Part shown: in pieces, positions 1-8,099 of the stretch
How positions within the stretch are numbered: the stretch's first letter is position 1
Layout: each line of letters begins with the position of its first letter
NCBI GenBank assembly: GCA_018242205.1
Contig: JAFECJ010000042.1
Coordinates: 1 to 33,790, forward strand
Origin: Pseudomonadota bacterium
Lineage (GTDB): Bacteria > Pseudomonadota > Alphaproteobacteria > Rhizobiales > Xanthobacteraceae
Reading direction: 5' to 3'
Length of the DNA: 33,790 nt
Made by a program: the position numbers and the translations under genes
The notes under the pieces: model-generated
Seen by the model: only the letters and a program-made list of their open reading frames with translations
Told to the model about the DNA's origin: nothing
The model's database searches: none

Positions 1-629
1 TGCGTCTTGGAGAATTTCTGCTCCAGCCAGATCGCCAGCAGCGCCTCCTGCAGCTTGCGGGTCAGCGTGCGTTCCTGGGTGAGGAACAGGTTCTTGGCGA
101 GCTGTTGCGTCAGCGTCGAGCCACCCTGCGCGACGCCGCGATGCAGGATGTTGGCGACCGCGGCGCGGGCGATGCCGAGCGGATCGACGCCGAAGTGATC
201 GTAGAACCGACGGTCCTCGATGGCGACGAAGGCCTTCGGCACGTAAGGCGGCATTTCCTTCAGCGACAGCACCTCGCCGGCCATGTCGCCGCGGCGGGCG
301 AATTCGCGGCCGGTGACATCGAGCATGCGGATGGTCGGCGGGCGCTTGGGAATCTCCAGCGACTGGATCGGCGGCAGATGCGCGCCGACGTAGGCGACGG
401 TGCCGACGACGCCGATGACCAGCCACAGACCGGCAACCGCCGACCAGTAGGCAAGCCGCCCGATCAGCGAGCGTTTCGGTCGGCGCGCCTTGCGGGATTT
501 CTTTTTCTTCGAGGAGGATCGGCGCGGTCCGCCGCTCGACGGCCGATCGGCCGGCGCCACGCGCACTTCGGGCGATGCATCGAACACCGGCTCGCGGCGT
601 CCGCCCGATTGTCCTCGTCCCGACGCCAT
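1..629 (-). CDS. Penicillin-binding protein 1A family, N-terminal part (cut by left edge)
   Basis: Class A penicillin-binding protein that polymerises and cross-links peptidoglycan at the outer face of the inner membrane. Only the first 209 residues are in the window. They show a basic lysine/arginine-rich cytoplasmic tail (about 40-53), one membrane anchor (about 58-83), and the start of the GT51 glycosyltransferase domain. Motif EDRRFYDHFG begins with the expected catalytic Glu (E138), and GGSTLTQQLAKNLF (169-182) is the second family signature. The transpeptidase domain lies outside the window. The ATG at 629 is the first start of an uninterrupted frame. The family is clear; PBP1A rather than PBP1B or PBP1C is inferred from the motif wording. 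Confidence 0.93.
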   Translation of the reverse strand, partial: MASGRGQSGGRREPVFDASPEVRVAPADRPSSGGPRRSSSKKKKSRKARRPKRSLIGRLAYWSAVAGLWLVIGVVGTVAYVGAHLPPIQSLEIPKRPPTIRMLDVTGREFARRGDMAGEVLSLKEMPPYVPKAFVAIEDRRFYDHFGVDPLGIARAAVANILHRGVAQGGSTLTQQLAKNLFLTQERTLTRKLQEALLAIWLEQKFSKT

Positions 630-1098
630 GACGCGACCCAAACTCAACAAACCGCCGGCGCCGCAAAGGCAGCCGGTCCCCACAGGGCGAAGCTAAGCGG
701 GGCGGTTTAAGGCGCCGTAAAAAATTTATGTTTTTCGTCGTCGTCCGGCGGCGTTAGCCGATGCCCGTCTTGCGGCTAAGCATCTGTAATGACGTCTATT
801 TCAGAACACGAAGCCGAATAGCCGGGCCGCCGTTGCGGCTGGGCGGCCTCCCGGGCCCGGCGTCCGATCGGATCGAACAGTATCGCGGACGCGCTCAACA
901 ATGTCGTGCGAACAAGGGAATCTGTGCGCCTGGTGAGCCGCATCGCCTCACTGCCAAGCCGGGCATGCGTTAATAGCCGTCAAGCTCGCAAGAGACATGT
1001 CGGATAATGGCGTCGTTAACCGGAGTAAACAGGTAAGGTTTCCATCGACCGGCATTTGCAAAGTTCCATGTCTCCCCTATTCAGGCATGGGGTGGCAT
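630..1098. other. Intergenic region between divergent genes
   Basis: About 470 bases with no convincing gene. A short AT-rich stretch at 718-737 lies just upstream of the PBP gene and may be part of its promoter, but I could not assign -35 and -10 boxes. An inverted repeat TTAGCCG (755-761) / CGGCTAA (774-780) with a 12-base spacer could be a protein-binding site. A longer in-frame extension of the next small ORF starts at 997, but it has no obvious Shine-Dalgarno sequence. Confidence 0.4.
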
Positions 1099-1347
1099 AT
1101 GGAATTCCTTGTTAAGAGCCTGGCCGAAGCCGACGCCGGCCTGGCGATCGCATTAGGCAATCTCAGAATTCAGCAAGCGATAGCGATGGAAGCCGAAGGC
1201 GTGGAATACGTCTTCCGCGTTTTACTATCGAACAGCTTGCGGCAGTTTGCTTATCTCGAGGACCTTCGCAATTCGATTGCCGAGGCGATCGGCGAACATT
1301 TGCCGATGCCGCGCGCGTCGCATTTGGTCGGTGATCAGGGAGCCTGA
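1099..1347 (+). CDS. Small hypothetical protein (uncertain)
   Basis: Possible 82-residue protein that I do not recognise. The composition looks protein-like: it begins MEFLVKSLAEADAGLAIALG, is rich in Ala, Leu and Glu, and is predicted mostly helical, with no membrane segment or signal peptide. In-frame ATGs also exist at 997 and 1087. The ATG at 1099 is preferred because a G-rich stretch (GGGGTGG, about 1088-1094) precedes it. It is convergent with the DUF3108 gene, whose stop is 27 bases away. It could be a small rhizobial-lineage protein or a chance ORF. Homologues in related genomes would decide. Confidence 0.35.
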   Translation: MEFLVKSLAEADAGLAIALGNLRIQQAIAMEAEGVEYVFRVLLSNSLRQFAYLEDLRNSIAEAIGEHLPMPRASHLVGDQGA

Positions 1348-1374
1348 GCGCCGCACAATCAACGGCCCGCTGCA

Positions 1375-2250
1375 CTATTGTGGTTGCCGTCCAGGCGCCT
1401 GCGGACCAGTGGGAGCCGGCGCCATTGGTCTCGCCATCGTCCAGTCGATCTTGTCGGCTTCGATCTCGAGAGTGCCGATACCGGTCGGCATTTTGAGCCG
1501 CCCCGGCGCAATGATTGGCGTGCCGGCGATCGGCATGAACCAGATCTCCATGCCCGGGCGGCCGCCGACATATTTCACCAGCACGCTGTCGGGCCGGTAG
1601 CCGGCGATCGGCCGCAGCACGACGGCGCAGACCAGCACCGGACCCGCATAGCCACGGTCGAGCTTGATCCTGTCCATGCGCTTGAACGACAGAATGAGAT
1701 CATAGCGGCGCTGGCCGTCGAAAACCGGCAATGTCCGCTCACACCGCGCCGGTGACAGCGGCGGCTCGCCCTCGGGCGCCGCAATCAGCATGGCGCTCAG
1801 CGGATCAGTGACGTGCATCTTGTCTTCGTCGCGCACTGGAATGCGTTTGCTTTTGTCCGTCGGCTCGTCGGCGCGTAGCGTCTTGACGCTACCGTTCTCG
1901 AAGGTCATCTGCAGGCCGGTCGTCTCGCCATCGTCGGTGACATTGGACGAGAAGAAAGTCGGCGCGACGGCCTCGCCGTCGATCGTCCCTTGCGTCGCGA
2001 CCCGGCCTTCGCCGTTGACCAGAATGCTGAGGGCGCCGCTGGCCTTGCCGCTGGCGGATGCCTGATAGGCGCGCGGGCTTAGATCGATCGCCCAGGTGAT
2101 CTGGCCGATCGGTACGCCGACCATCGAAATCGAATAATAGATTGTCGCCCGCGTTTCCGCCGGAGGCGACGCGGCGCGCGCGTCGGGCAGCGCCAGCGCG
2201 ACGGTGGCGGCCACCAGACCGGACTTGCAAAGCGCCGCAGCCATCGTCAT
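1375..2250 (-). CDS. Exported DUF3108 domain protein
   Basis: Protein of 291 residues from the ATG at 2250, beginning MTMAAALCKSGLVAATVALA and followed by an Ala-rich cleavage region (about ARAAS), so a Sec signal peptide is likely. The mature part has alternating beta-type segments with repeated G-x-V and GEGRVATQG-like turns. It ends in a module with FKRMDRIKL, LVCAVVLRPIAGYRP and GGRPGMEIWFMP, which resembles DUF3108 envelope proteins. The molecular function of that family is not established. The frame extends upstream to 2343 but would then overlap the end of glnD. Starting at 2250 leaves 43 bases after the glnD stop and puts the signal peptide at the N-terminus. Probably co-transcribed with glnD. 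Confidence 0.8.
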   Translation of the reverse strand: MTMAAALCKSGLVAATVALALPDARAASPPAETRATIYYSISMVGVPIGQITWAIDLSPRAYQASASGKASGALSILVNGEGRVATQGTIDGEAVAPTFFSSNVTDDGETTGLQMTFENGSVKTLRADEPTDKSKRIPVRDEDKMHVTDPLSAMLIAAPEGEPPLSPARCERTLPVFDGQRRYDLILSFKRMDRIKLDRGYAGPVLVCAVVLRPIAGYRPDSVLVKYVGGRPGMEIWFMPIAGTPIIAPGRLKMPTGIGTLEIEADKIDWTMARPMAPAPTGPQAPGRQPQ

Positions 2251-2293
2251 GGCGAAATTCCAGTCCCGCTCGGTCAGCCGGCGCAATGCGAGT

Positions 2294-5125
2294 TCAAGCC
2301 GCGCCGCGGCCCGACTTTGCATCCGGCCGGGTAAACAGAGCAATCAGCGCCCGCTTGACGGCGGCCTGCCGGGTCGCCGAGGTGATCTGCGCACCCATCA
2401 GATCGGTGACATAGAAGACGTCGACCGCGCGCTCGCCGAAGGTCGCGACATGCGCCGAGGCGATATTGAGATTGAGCTTCGACAAAGTCGCTGTCAGTTC
2501 GTAGAGCAGGCCGGGCCGGTCGAGGCCGGCGACCTCGATCATCGTATAGCGATGCGACCACTGGTTATTGATGTCGACATTCGGCTCGATGGCGAAGGCC
2601 TTGATGCGGCCCTTCGGCGGCGCTCGCTTGGCGACGACGTCAGGCAGCTGCAATTCGCCGCGCAATGACTTTTCGATCGACTCGGCGATGCGCTTGGCGC
2701 GACGTTGCTCGTCTTCGTCGCGCTCGAATTCCCGCGACAGTGAAATGGTGTCGAGCGCCTGGCCGTCGGTCGTGGTAAAGATCTGCGCATCGACGATATT
2801 GCCGCCGGCCATGGCGCATGCGCCGGCGATGATCGACAGCAGCCATGGATGATCGGGCGCCAGCACGGTTAGTTCGGTGACCGCGCGTTCGGTGTCGAAG
2901 CGGATGGCGGTCGCCAGGTTCTTGCCGGTTTCCTTCGCCGTATGAACCAGACCGGCATGCTCGATCTTGTGCGGCAAGTCGACCTTGAGCCAATAGGCCG
3001 GGTAGAGATGCGCGATATGCGCTTCGACCCGCTCCGTCGGCCACTGGCGCTCCAGCATGGCTTGGCGGAATTCCTCCTGCGCCATGGCGACGCGCTGCGC
3101 GCGGTTGACCTCGGAGAAGCCGCCGGTCAGCGCCGGTTCGGTCTCGAAATACAGCGTGCGGATGAGCTGCGCCTTCCAGCCGTTCCAGACGCCGGGCCCG
3201 ACCGCCTTGATGTCGGCCGTGGTGAGGATGGTGAGCAGTTTCAGCCGCTCGACCGACTGCGCCACCGAGCTGAAATTTTCGATGGTTTTGCGGTCCGACA
3301 GGTCGCGCGACTGCGCGACGGTCGACATCACCAGATGCTGCTCGATGAGCCATGAGACGGTGGCGGTGTCGGCGGCCGACAGGCCGAGCCGCGGACACAG
3401 GCGCTTGGCGAGCCGTGCGCCGGCGACGGAGTGGTCCTCCGGCCGGCCCTTGGCGATGTCGTGCAGGAACACCGCGACGTAGAGCAGCCTGAGGCTCGCA
3501 GGCTTGATCTTCTGGATCAGTTCGTTGGCGAGCGGCGTGTCCTTGCTGGTGCCGTGCTCGATCTCGGACAGCACGCCGATGCAGCGCAACAGGTGCTCGT
3601 CCACCGTGTAGTGGTGGTACATGTTGAACTGCATCATCGCCACCACCTTGCCGAAGGCGGGAACGAAGCGGCCGAGAACGCCGATCTCGTTCATCCGGCG
3701 CAGCACGGTTTCCGGATCGTTCTTGGAGGTGAGGATGTCGAGGAACAGCTCGTTGGCTTGCTCGTTCTCGCGCAGCCTGGCGTCGATCAGCTTCAGCGAC
3801 CGCGTCATCGCCCGCATGGTGTCCGGATGCAGAGCAAGATTGTGCTTCTGCGCCAGATGGAAGATGCGGATGAGGTTGACTGGATCGCGCTTGAATACAT
3901 TGGCGTTGGCGCACAGGATCCGGTTGTTCTCGGCGATGAAGTCCTTGTTGTCGCCGAGCGATTTGCGCTTTACCGGCCGCAGCTTCGCCATGACGCGGCT
4001 CAGCACCGGCGCGCCCTTGGCGTGGCTGTCCTCGAGCTCGGCCGACAGGATCGCCGTCAGGTCGCCGACATCCTTGGCGACCAGGAAGTAGTGCTTCATG
4101 AACCGCTCGACATCCTGCTGGCCAGGATGGTCGGTGTAGCCGAGACGCACCGCGATCTCGCGCTGCAGATCGAACGACAGGCGCTCCTCGGCGCGGCCGG
4201 TGACGAAATGCAGATGGCAGCGTACCGACAGCAGGAAGTCCTCGCAGCGGCGGAACGTCTCGTATTCTTGGCGGTCGAAGACGCCGCGCTTCATCAGTTC
4301 GTCGGGCTCGCGCACGCGATAGACATATTTGGCGATCCAGAACAGCGTGTGCAGGTCACGCAGACCGCCTTTGCCGTCCTTGACGTTCGGCTCGACCAGA
4401 TAACGTGACTGGCCGCTGCGGCGATGGCGTTCCTCGCGCTCGGTCAGCTTGGCGGCGACGAATTGCGCGGCGGTGTTGCGTACCACGTCGGCGTCGAAGC
4501 GCGTCACCAGTTCGTCGAACAGCTTGCGGTCGCCGAGCAGGAAGCGCGCCTCAAGCAGCGCGGTGCGGATGGTCATGTCCGCCTTGGCCTGGCGGATACA
4601 TTCGTCGACCGAGCGCGTGGCGTGGCCGACCTTGAGCCCGGTGTCCCACAGCGCATACAGGATCGCTTCGGCGACCGACTCGCCCCAGGCGGTCTGCTTG
4701 TAGGGCAGCAGGAACAGCAGGTCGATGTCCGAGCCCGGCGCCTGGAAGCCGCGGCCGTAGCCGCCTGTGGCGACGATGGCCATGTGCTCGGTCTCCGACG
4801 GGTTCTCCGACGGATAAAGGTGTTTGCGGACGAAATCGTAGAGGATGCCGATGATCTCGTCTTCCATCTGGCAGATGCGCTCGGCGCAGCGCCGGCCATG
4901 GCGGTCCTTGAGCAGCAGGCGCTCGGCCTTCTCGCGGCCCTCGTTGAGCGCCGCCTTCAGGCGTTGCGCCAGCGCGGTGCGCATCTCGATGTCGTTGCCG
5001 CGCCGGGTCTTGGCGAGCTCGGCTAGGTCGGAAACGATGGCCGCGCGGTCGATCAGATCGCCGCCGGAGCGTTGCGCCGCCGCGGCGGGTTTGGTCGAAT
5101 CGCGCTCGAGAGCGAGGGAGGCCAT
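2294..5125 (-). CDS. glnD: [Protein-PII] uridylyltransferase / uridylyl-removing enzyme
   Basis: Bifunctional nitrogen sensor of 943 residues. It uridylylates PII proteins (GlnB/GlnK) when nitrogen is scarce and deuridylylates them when glutamine is high. All modules are present in order. The nucleotidyltransferase motif GGYGRGFQAPGSDIDLLF lies around residues 118-135, with the metal-binding Asp pair in SDIDLL. The HD hydrolase domain has FLHDIAKGRPEDHS around 550-565. Two C-terminal ACT domains lie at about 750-800 (LAPDHPWLLSIIAGACAMAG) and 860-910 (GLDRPGLLYELTATLSKLNL). Length is typical for alphaproteobacterial GlnD. It precedes the DUF3108 gene on the same strand, and its start faces the alcohol dehydrogenase gene across about 210 bases. 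Confidence 0.97.
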   Translation of the reverse strand: MASLALERDSTKPAAAAQRSGGDLIDRAAIVSDLAELAKTRRGNDIEMRTALAQRLKAALNEGREKAERLLLKDRHGRRCAERICQMEDEIIGILYDFVRKHLYPSENPSETEHMAIVATGGYGRGFQAPGSDIDLLFLLPYKQTAWGESVAEAILYALWDTGLKVGHATRSVDECIRQAKADMTIRTALLEARFLLGDRKLFDELVTRFDADVVRNTAAQFVAAKLTEREERHRRSGQSRYLVEPNVKDGKGGLRDLHTLFWIAKYVYRVREPDELMKRGVFDRQEYETFRRCEDFLLSVRCHLHFVTGRAEERLSFDLQREIAVRLGYTDHPGQQDVERFMKHYFLVAKDVGDLTAILSAELEDSHAKGAPVLSRVMAKLRPVKRKSLGDNKDFIAENNRILCANANVFKRDPVNLIRIFHLAQKHNLALHPDTMRAMTRSLKLIDARLRENEQANELFLDILTSKNDPETVLRRMNEIGVLGRFVPAFGKVVAMMQFNMYHHYTVDEHLLRCIGVLSEIEHGTSKDTPLANELIQKIKPASLRLLYVAVFLHDIAKGRPEDHSVAGARLAKRLCPRLGLSAADTATVSWLIEQHLVMSTVAQSRDLSDRKTIENFSSVAQSVERLKLLTILTTADIKAVGPGVWNGWKAQLIRTLYFETEPALTGGFSEVNRAQRVAMAQEEFRQAMLERQWPTERVEAHIAHLYPAYWLKVDLPHKIEHAGLVHTAKETGKNLATAIRFDTERAVTELTVLAPDHPWLLSIIAGACAMAGGNIVDAQIFTTTDGQALDTISLSREFERDEDEQRRAKRIAESIEKSLRGELQLPDVVAKRAPPKGRIKAFAIEPNVDINNQWSHRYTMIEVAGLDRPGLLYELTATLSKLNLNIASAHVATFGERAVDVFYVTDLMGAQITSATRQAAVKRALIALFTRPDAKSGRGAA

Positions 5126-5337
5126 GGGGTCATCCGGATAGCGGAGGGCGCGGGCGAAGTCACCGGGTTTTCGCGAGGCGCCGGGTGGAAATAGGGGGCC
5201 GGCGGCGCAAATTGCGGCATGCCAGCTGTTCGCCGGCGGTGGGGTGTTCGTGGTGGAGGTCGGCCGGCCGGCACGTTATGGTCGCCGCCCGTGGCCAGAA
5301 TCGGCCCAAATCGACACGTTCTCGGGAGCGAAACGAC

Positions 5338-6396
5338 ATGCGTATGTTCCAGGTCTGCACCTGCGGCCAGCCTTTGCAGCTCAACGAAAAGCCGACGCCG
5401 GAGCCGAAAGGCACGGAGGTGCTGCTGAAGATCAAGGCGGCGGGCGTCTGCCACAGCGACATCCATATCTGGGACGGCTACTACGAACTCGGCGGCGGTA
5501 AGCGCATGCAACTGCTGGAGCGCGGCATCAAGCTGCCGCTCACCATGGGCCACGAAAATGTCGGCGAAGTCGTCGCGGCCGGCCCCGACGCCAAAGGCGT
5601 CAAGATCGGCGCGATCAAGCTCGCCAATCCGTGGATCGGTTGCGGCGAGTGCATGGTGTGCCGTCGCGGCGAAGAGAACCTCTGCAAGACGCCGAAGAAC
5701 CTCGGCGTGTTCTCCGACGGCGGTTACGCCACGCACCTCATCGTGCCGCATCCGCGACACCTGTTCGATATCGGCAATCTGACACCGGTGCAGGCCGCGC
5801 CGCTCGCCTGCTCGGGCATCACGACATTCAGCGCGCTGAAGAAGGTCGCCGAATTCATCAAGGATGAGCCGGTCGTGATCATGGGGGCCGGTGGTCTCGG
5901 CCTCATGGCTATGTCGCTGCACAAGGCCATGGGCGGCAAAGGCGTGATCATGGTCGATATCGACCCGGCCAAGCGCGAGGCCGCGCTGAAGGCCGGCGCC
6001 ATGGCGGCGATCGATGGCCGCGCACCGGACGCGGCCAAGAAGATCATCGAAGCCACCAAGGGCGGCGCCTGGTCGATCATCGATTTCGTCGGCTCGTCCG
6101 ATACCGTGAAGCTCGCAATCGATTCGCTCGTGACCAAGGGCGGCAAGATCGTCGTTGTCGGCCTGTTCGGCGGCGACATCACCATCTCGACGCCGTTCTT
6201 CCCGATGCGCGCCATGACCATCCAGGGCTCCTATGTCGGCTCGCTGCCGGAAATGAAAGAGCTGCTCGAACTGGTGAGCCGCACCGGCGTGCCGCAAGTG
6301 CCCCTGCGTGAGCGTCCGCTCGAGGAAGTCCAGGAAGCGCTCGACGATCTCAAGGCCGGCAAGGTCATCGGTCGCGTCGTGCTGACACCGGCGTGA
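5338..6396 (+). CDS. Zinc-dependent alcohol dehydrogenase (MDR family)
   Basis: NAD(P)-dependent medium-chain dehydrogenase of 352 residues, oxidising an alcohol to an aldehyde or ketone. Catalytic zinc ligands are C38 (GVCHSD) and H72-E73 (GHENVGEV). The structural zinc lobe has four Cys, C102, C105, C108 and C116, in GCGECMVCRRGEENLC. The Rossmann fold carries GAGGLG (183-188) followed by acidic VDIDP (206-210), which favours NAD over NADP. The start at 5338 is set by GGGAG nine bases upstream; an open frame to 5185 lacks a ribosome site and family similarity. Substrate is not evident. Distant resemblance to alicyclic-CoA alcohol dehydrogenases is possible, but I cannot confirm it. It stands alone, divergent from glnD. 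Confidence 0.93.
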   Translation: MRMFQVCTCGQPLQLNEKPTPEPKGTEVLLKIKAAGVCHSDIHIWDGYYELGGGKRMQLLERGIKLPLTMGHENVGEVVAAGPDAKGVKIGAIKLANPWIGCGECMVCRRGEENLCKTPKNLGVFSDGGYATHLIVPHPRHLFDIGNLTPVQAAPLACSGITTFSALKKVAEFIKDEPVVIMGAGGLGLMAMSLHKAMGGKGVIMVDIDPAKREAALKAGAMAAIDGRAPDAAKKIIEATKGGAWSIIDFVGSSDTVKLAIDSLVTKGGKIVVVGLFGGDITISTPFFPMRAMTIQGSYVGSLPEMKELLELVSRTGVPQVPLRERPLEEVQEALDDLKAGKVIGRVVLTPA

Positions 6397-6404
6397 TGAA
6401 ACAG

Positions 6405-6479
6405 GTGAGGGGCTCCCGCCTCGCGCCAGGACTTTCGTGGCCCCTCACTCCGACCCTTTCTCCGTAACCGGGGAGGGGG
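6405..6479. repeat. Intergenic double-hairpin element
   Basis: Two adjacent inverted repeats fill the gap between the dehydrogenase and the membrane-protein pair. The first has perfect 9-bp arms GTGAGGGGC (6405-6413) and GCCCCTCAC (6440-6448). The second pairs an imperfect CCCTTTCTCCG (about 6454-6464) with CGGGGAGGGG (about 6469-6478). The wording resembles 'CCCTCAC..CCGACCC..CTCCCCG' intergenic elements common in Rhizobiales genomes. It may act as a weak terminator for the dehydrogenase, although there is no T-run. The right arm also supplies the purine-rich ribosome site of the next gene. Confidence 0.5.
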
Positions 6480-6490
6480 GAAAGTGCAGA

Positions 6491-7285
6491 ATGTCCCCCG
6501 ATCTCTATTTCGCGCTGACCTTGCTGGTGCGCATGGCCGTCACCGCCGCGTTCCTGATCGCGGCGACGGTGACGGCCGAGCGTGCCGGCCCCTTGATCGG
6601 CGGTCTGGTGGCGACGCTGCCGATCAGCGCCGGCCCGATCTATATCTTCCTCGCCATCGACCACGGCGCGCATTTCGTCGGCGAGAGCGCGCTCGGTAGC
6701 ATGGTGACCAACGCCTTCAACATCGCGTTCGCCGTCACCTATTGTCTGCTGGCGCAAAGACGCTCGCTGATCGTCAGCCTGGCCGGCGCCTTCGTCGCTT
6801 GGGCTTTGCTCAGTTATCTCTTCGGTTACGTGCGGCTCGGCGTCTGGGCCACGATCGTCCTCAATATCGTCGCGCTGGCGGCCGGCCATGCTCTGGTCGC
6901 GGGTCTGCGTCATGTCCAGTTTCCGCGCATGCGCACCTACTGGTATGATTACGGGTTGCGTGCGGTCATGGTGGCGCTGCTGCTCGGCGTCGTGGTGACG
7001 CTGAGCTATCACATCGGCGCGTCAGCCAGCGGCAATCTCGCGGTGTTTCCCATCGTGCTGTCGAGCCTGATCCTGATCCTGCATCCGCGCGTCGGTGGCC
7101 CGGCGACCGCGGCGGTGCTGGCCAACGCGGTGATCGGGCTTGGCGGATTTGCCGTGGCGACACTGGTGCTGCATCTGACGGCCGACGCGCTCGGCTCGGT
7201 TTTGTCGCTGATTCTGACGCTCGCTGTGTCGGTCGCCATCAATCTCTTGATCTTCTTCGCCCGCCGCAAAGGCAAATCGGCATGA
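6491..7285 (+). CDS. Multispanning membrane protein, first of a paralogous pair
   Basis: Protein of 264 residues made mostly of hydrophobic segments, about eight predicted transmembrane helices, with almost no soluble domain. It carries the segment TAERAGPLIGGLVATLPISA, which the next gene repeats closely (VVERSGPLIGALIASLPTAG). A second shared segment is RRSLIVSLAGAF versus RRSLPVSLGSAF, and a third is HPRVGGPATA versus HTRAGGPVAA. The function is unknown to me. The ATG at 6491 is chosen because GGAGG-type purines lie just upstream and the longer frame (from 6437) would translate the intergenic hairpin element. Its TGA overlaps the ATG of the next gene by four bases, so the two are translationally coupled. 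Confidence 0.85.
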   Translation: MSPDLYFALTLLVRMAVTAAFLIAATVTAERAGPLIGGLVATLPISAGPIYIFLAIDHGAHFVGESALGSMVTNAFNIAFAVTYCLLAQRRSLIVSLAGAFVAWALLSYLFGYVRLGVWATIVLNIVALAAGHALVAGLRHVQFPRMRTYWYDYGLRAVMVALLLGVVVTLSYHIGASASGNLAVFPIVLSSLILILHPRVGGPATAAVLANAVIGLGGFAVATLVLHLTADALGSVLSLILTLAVSVAINLLIFFARRKGKSA

Positions 7286-8091
7286 GTGCGGTGCTGCTGT
7301 CGTCGACATTCTGGCTCGGGCTCGCGCTCAAGATCGTCATGACCGCGAGTATCGTGGTCGCCGCCTCGGTGGTGGTCGAGCGTTCCGGCCCGCTCATCGG
7401 TGCCCTGATCGCATCTTTGCCGACCGCCGGCGGCGCGGCGATGATCATCCTCGCCGTCGAGCATCCGCCGGCTTTCATCGCCGCGAGCGCGATCGGCAGC
7501 ATCGTGGCGGACGCGGTCTGCGCCCTGTTTGCGCTGACTTATGCGATCCTGGCGCAGCGCCGTAGTCTGCCGGTCAGTCTCGGCAGCGCTTTCGCGGTGT
7601 GGCTGACGGCCGCCTTCCTGTCGCGGCTGGTGCCGTGGACGGCGACGCTGGCGCTCATCGTCAGCGCCGTCGTCTATCCGGCGACGATCTATATCGCTTC
7701 GCATTTCCTCGGCGAGGTCAAGGCGAGAGCCCGGGTAAGATTGACCGCCCGCGATCTTGCCTGGCGCGCCGGCGTGGTGACGCTTTGCGTCGTGATCGTC
7801 ACCGGCCTGAGCTCGTCGATCGGTTCGTATTTTTCCGGCGTCTTCGCCTTCTTCCCCGTCGCGATGGGATCGTTCTTCATCATCCTGCACACGCGCGCTG
7901 GCGGGCCCGTCGCTGCCAACGTCGCCGCGCATGTGCAGGCGCCGCTGATCGGCCTGTGTCTCGGTCTCTACGTCGTGTATCTCACCGCCGAACCGCTCGG
8001 CGTGTGGTGGTCGTACCTGATCGGGCTTTCGATCTGCGTCGGCTGGAACGGTTTGCTGTGGGCTTGGAAGAGCCGGCGGCCGCAGGTCTAG
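7282..8091 (+). CDS. Multispanning membrane protein, second of a paralogous pair
   Basis: Protein of 269 residues, again almost wholly membrane-embedded with about eight or nine hydrophobic segments. It starts within the stop codon of the preceding paralogue (ATGA overlap at 7282-7285). Conserved shared blocks are ERSGPLIGALIASLP near residue 33, LAQRRSLPVSLGSAF near 90, and a late FPVAMGSFFIILHTRAGGPVAANVAAH near 195. The paired architecture suggests a two-subunit membrane complex or heterodimeric transporter, by analogy with other coupled paralogous membrane pairs; that is inference only. It ends eight bases from the convergent mutS stop with no recognisable terminator. Confidence 0.87.
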   Translation: MSAVLLSSTFWLGLALKIVMTASIVVAASVVVERSGPLIGALIASLPTAGGAAMIILAVEHPPAFIAASAIGSIVADAVCALFALTYAILAQRRSLPVSLGSAFAVWLTAAFLSRLVPWTATLALIVSAVVYPATIYIASHFLGEVKARARVRLTARDLAWRAGVVTLCVVIVTGLSSSIGSYFSGVFAFFPVAMGSFFIILHTRAGGPVAANVAAHVQAPLIGLCLGLYVVYLTAEPLGVWWSYLIGLSICVGWNGLLWAWKSRRPQV

Positions 8092-8099
8092 ACCGCGCG

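Noticed and set aside
1009..1036. GTTAACCGGAGTAAAC resembling a CtrA-type TTAA-N7-TTAA site
   Set aside because: The second half-site is not TTAA at the right spacing, so the match is within chance.
3431..4408. Plus-strand frame of 325 codons opposite glnD
   Set aside because: Composition is the typical mirror of a GC-rich coding strand and no domain is visible; glnD is intact across it.
8085..8094. GGTCTAGACC palindrome at the convergent end of the membrane gene and mutS
   Set aside because: Only 10 bases with no loop or T-run; too short to call a terminator.
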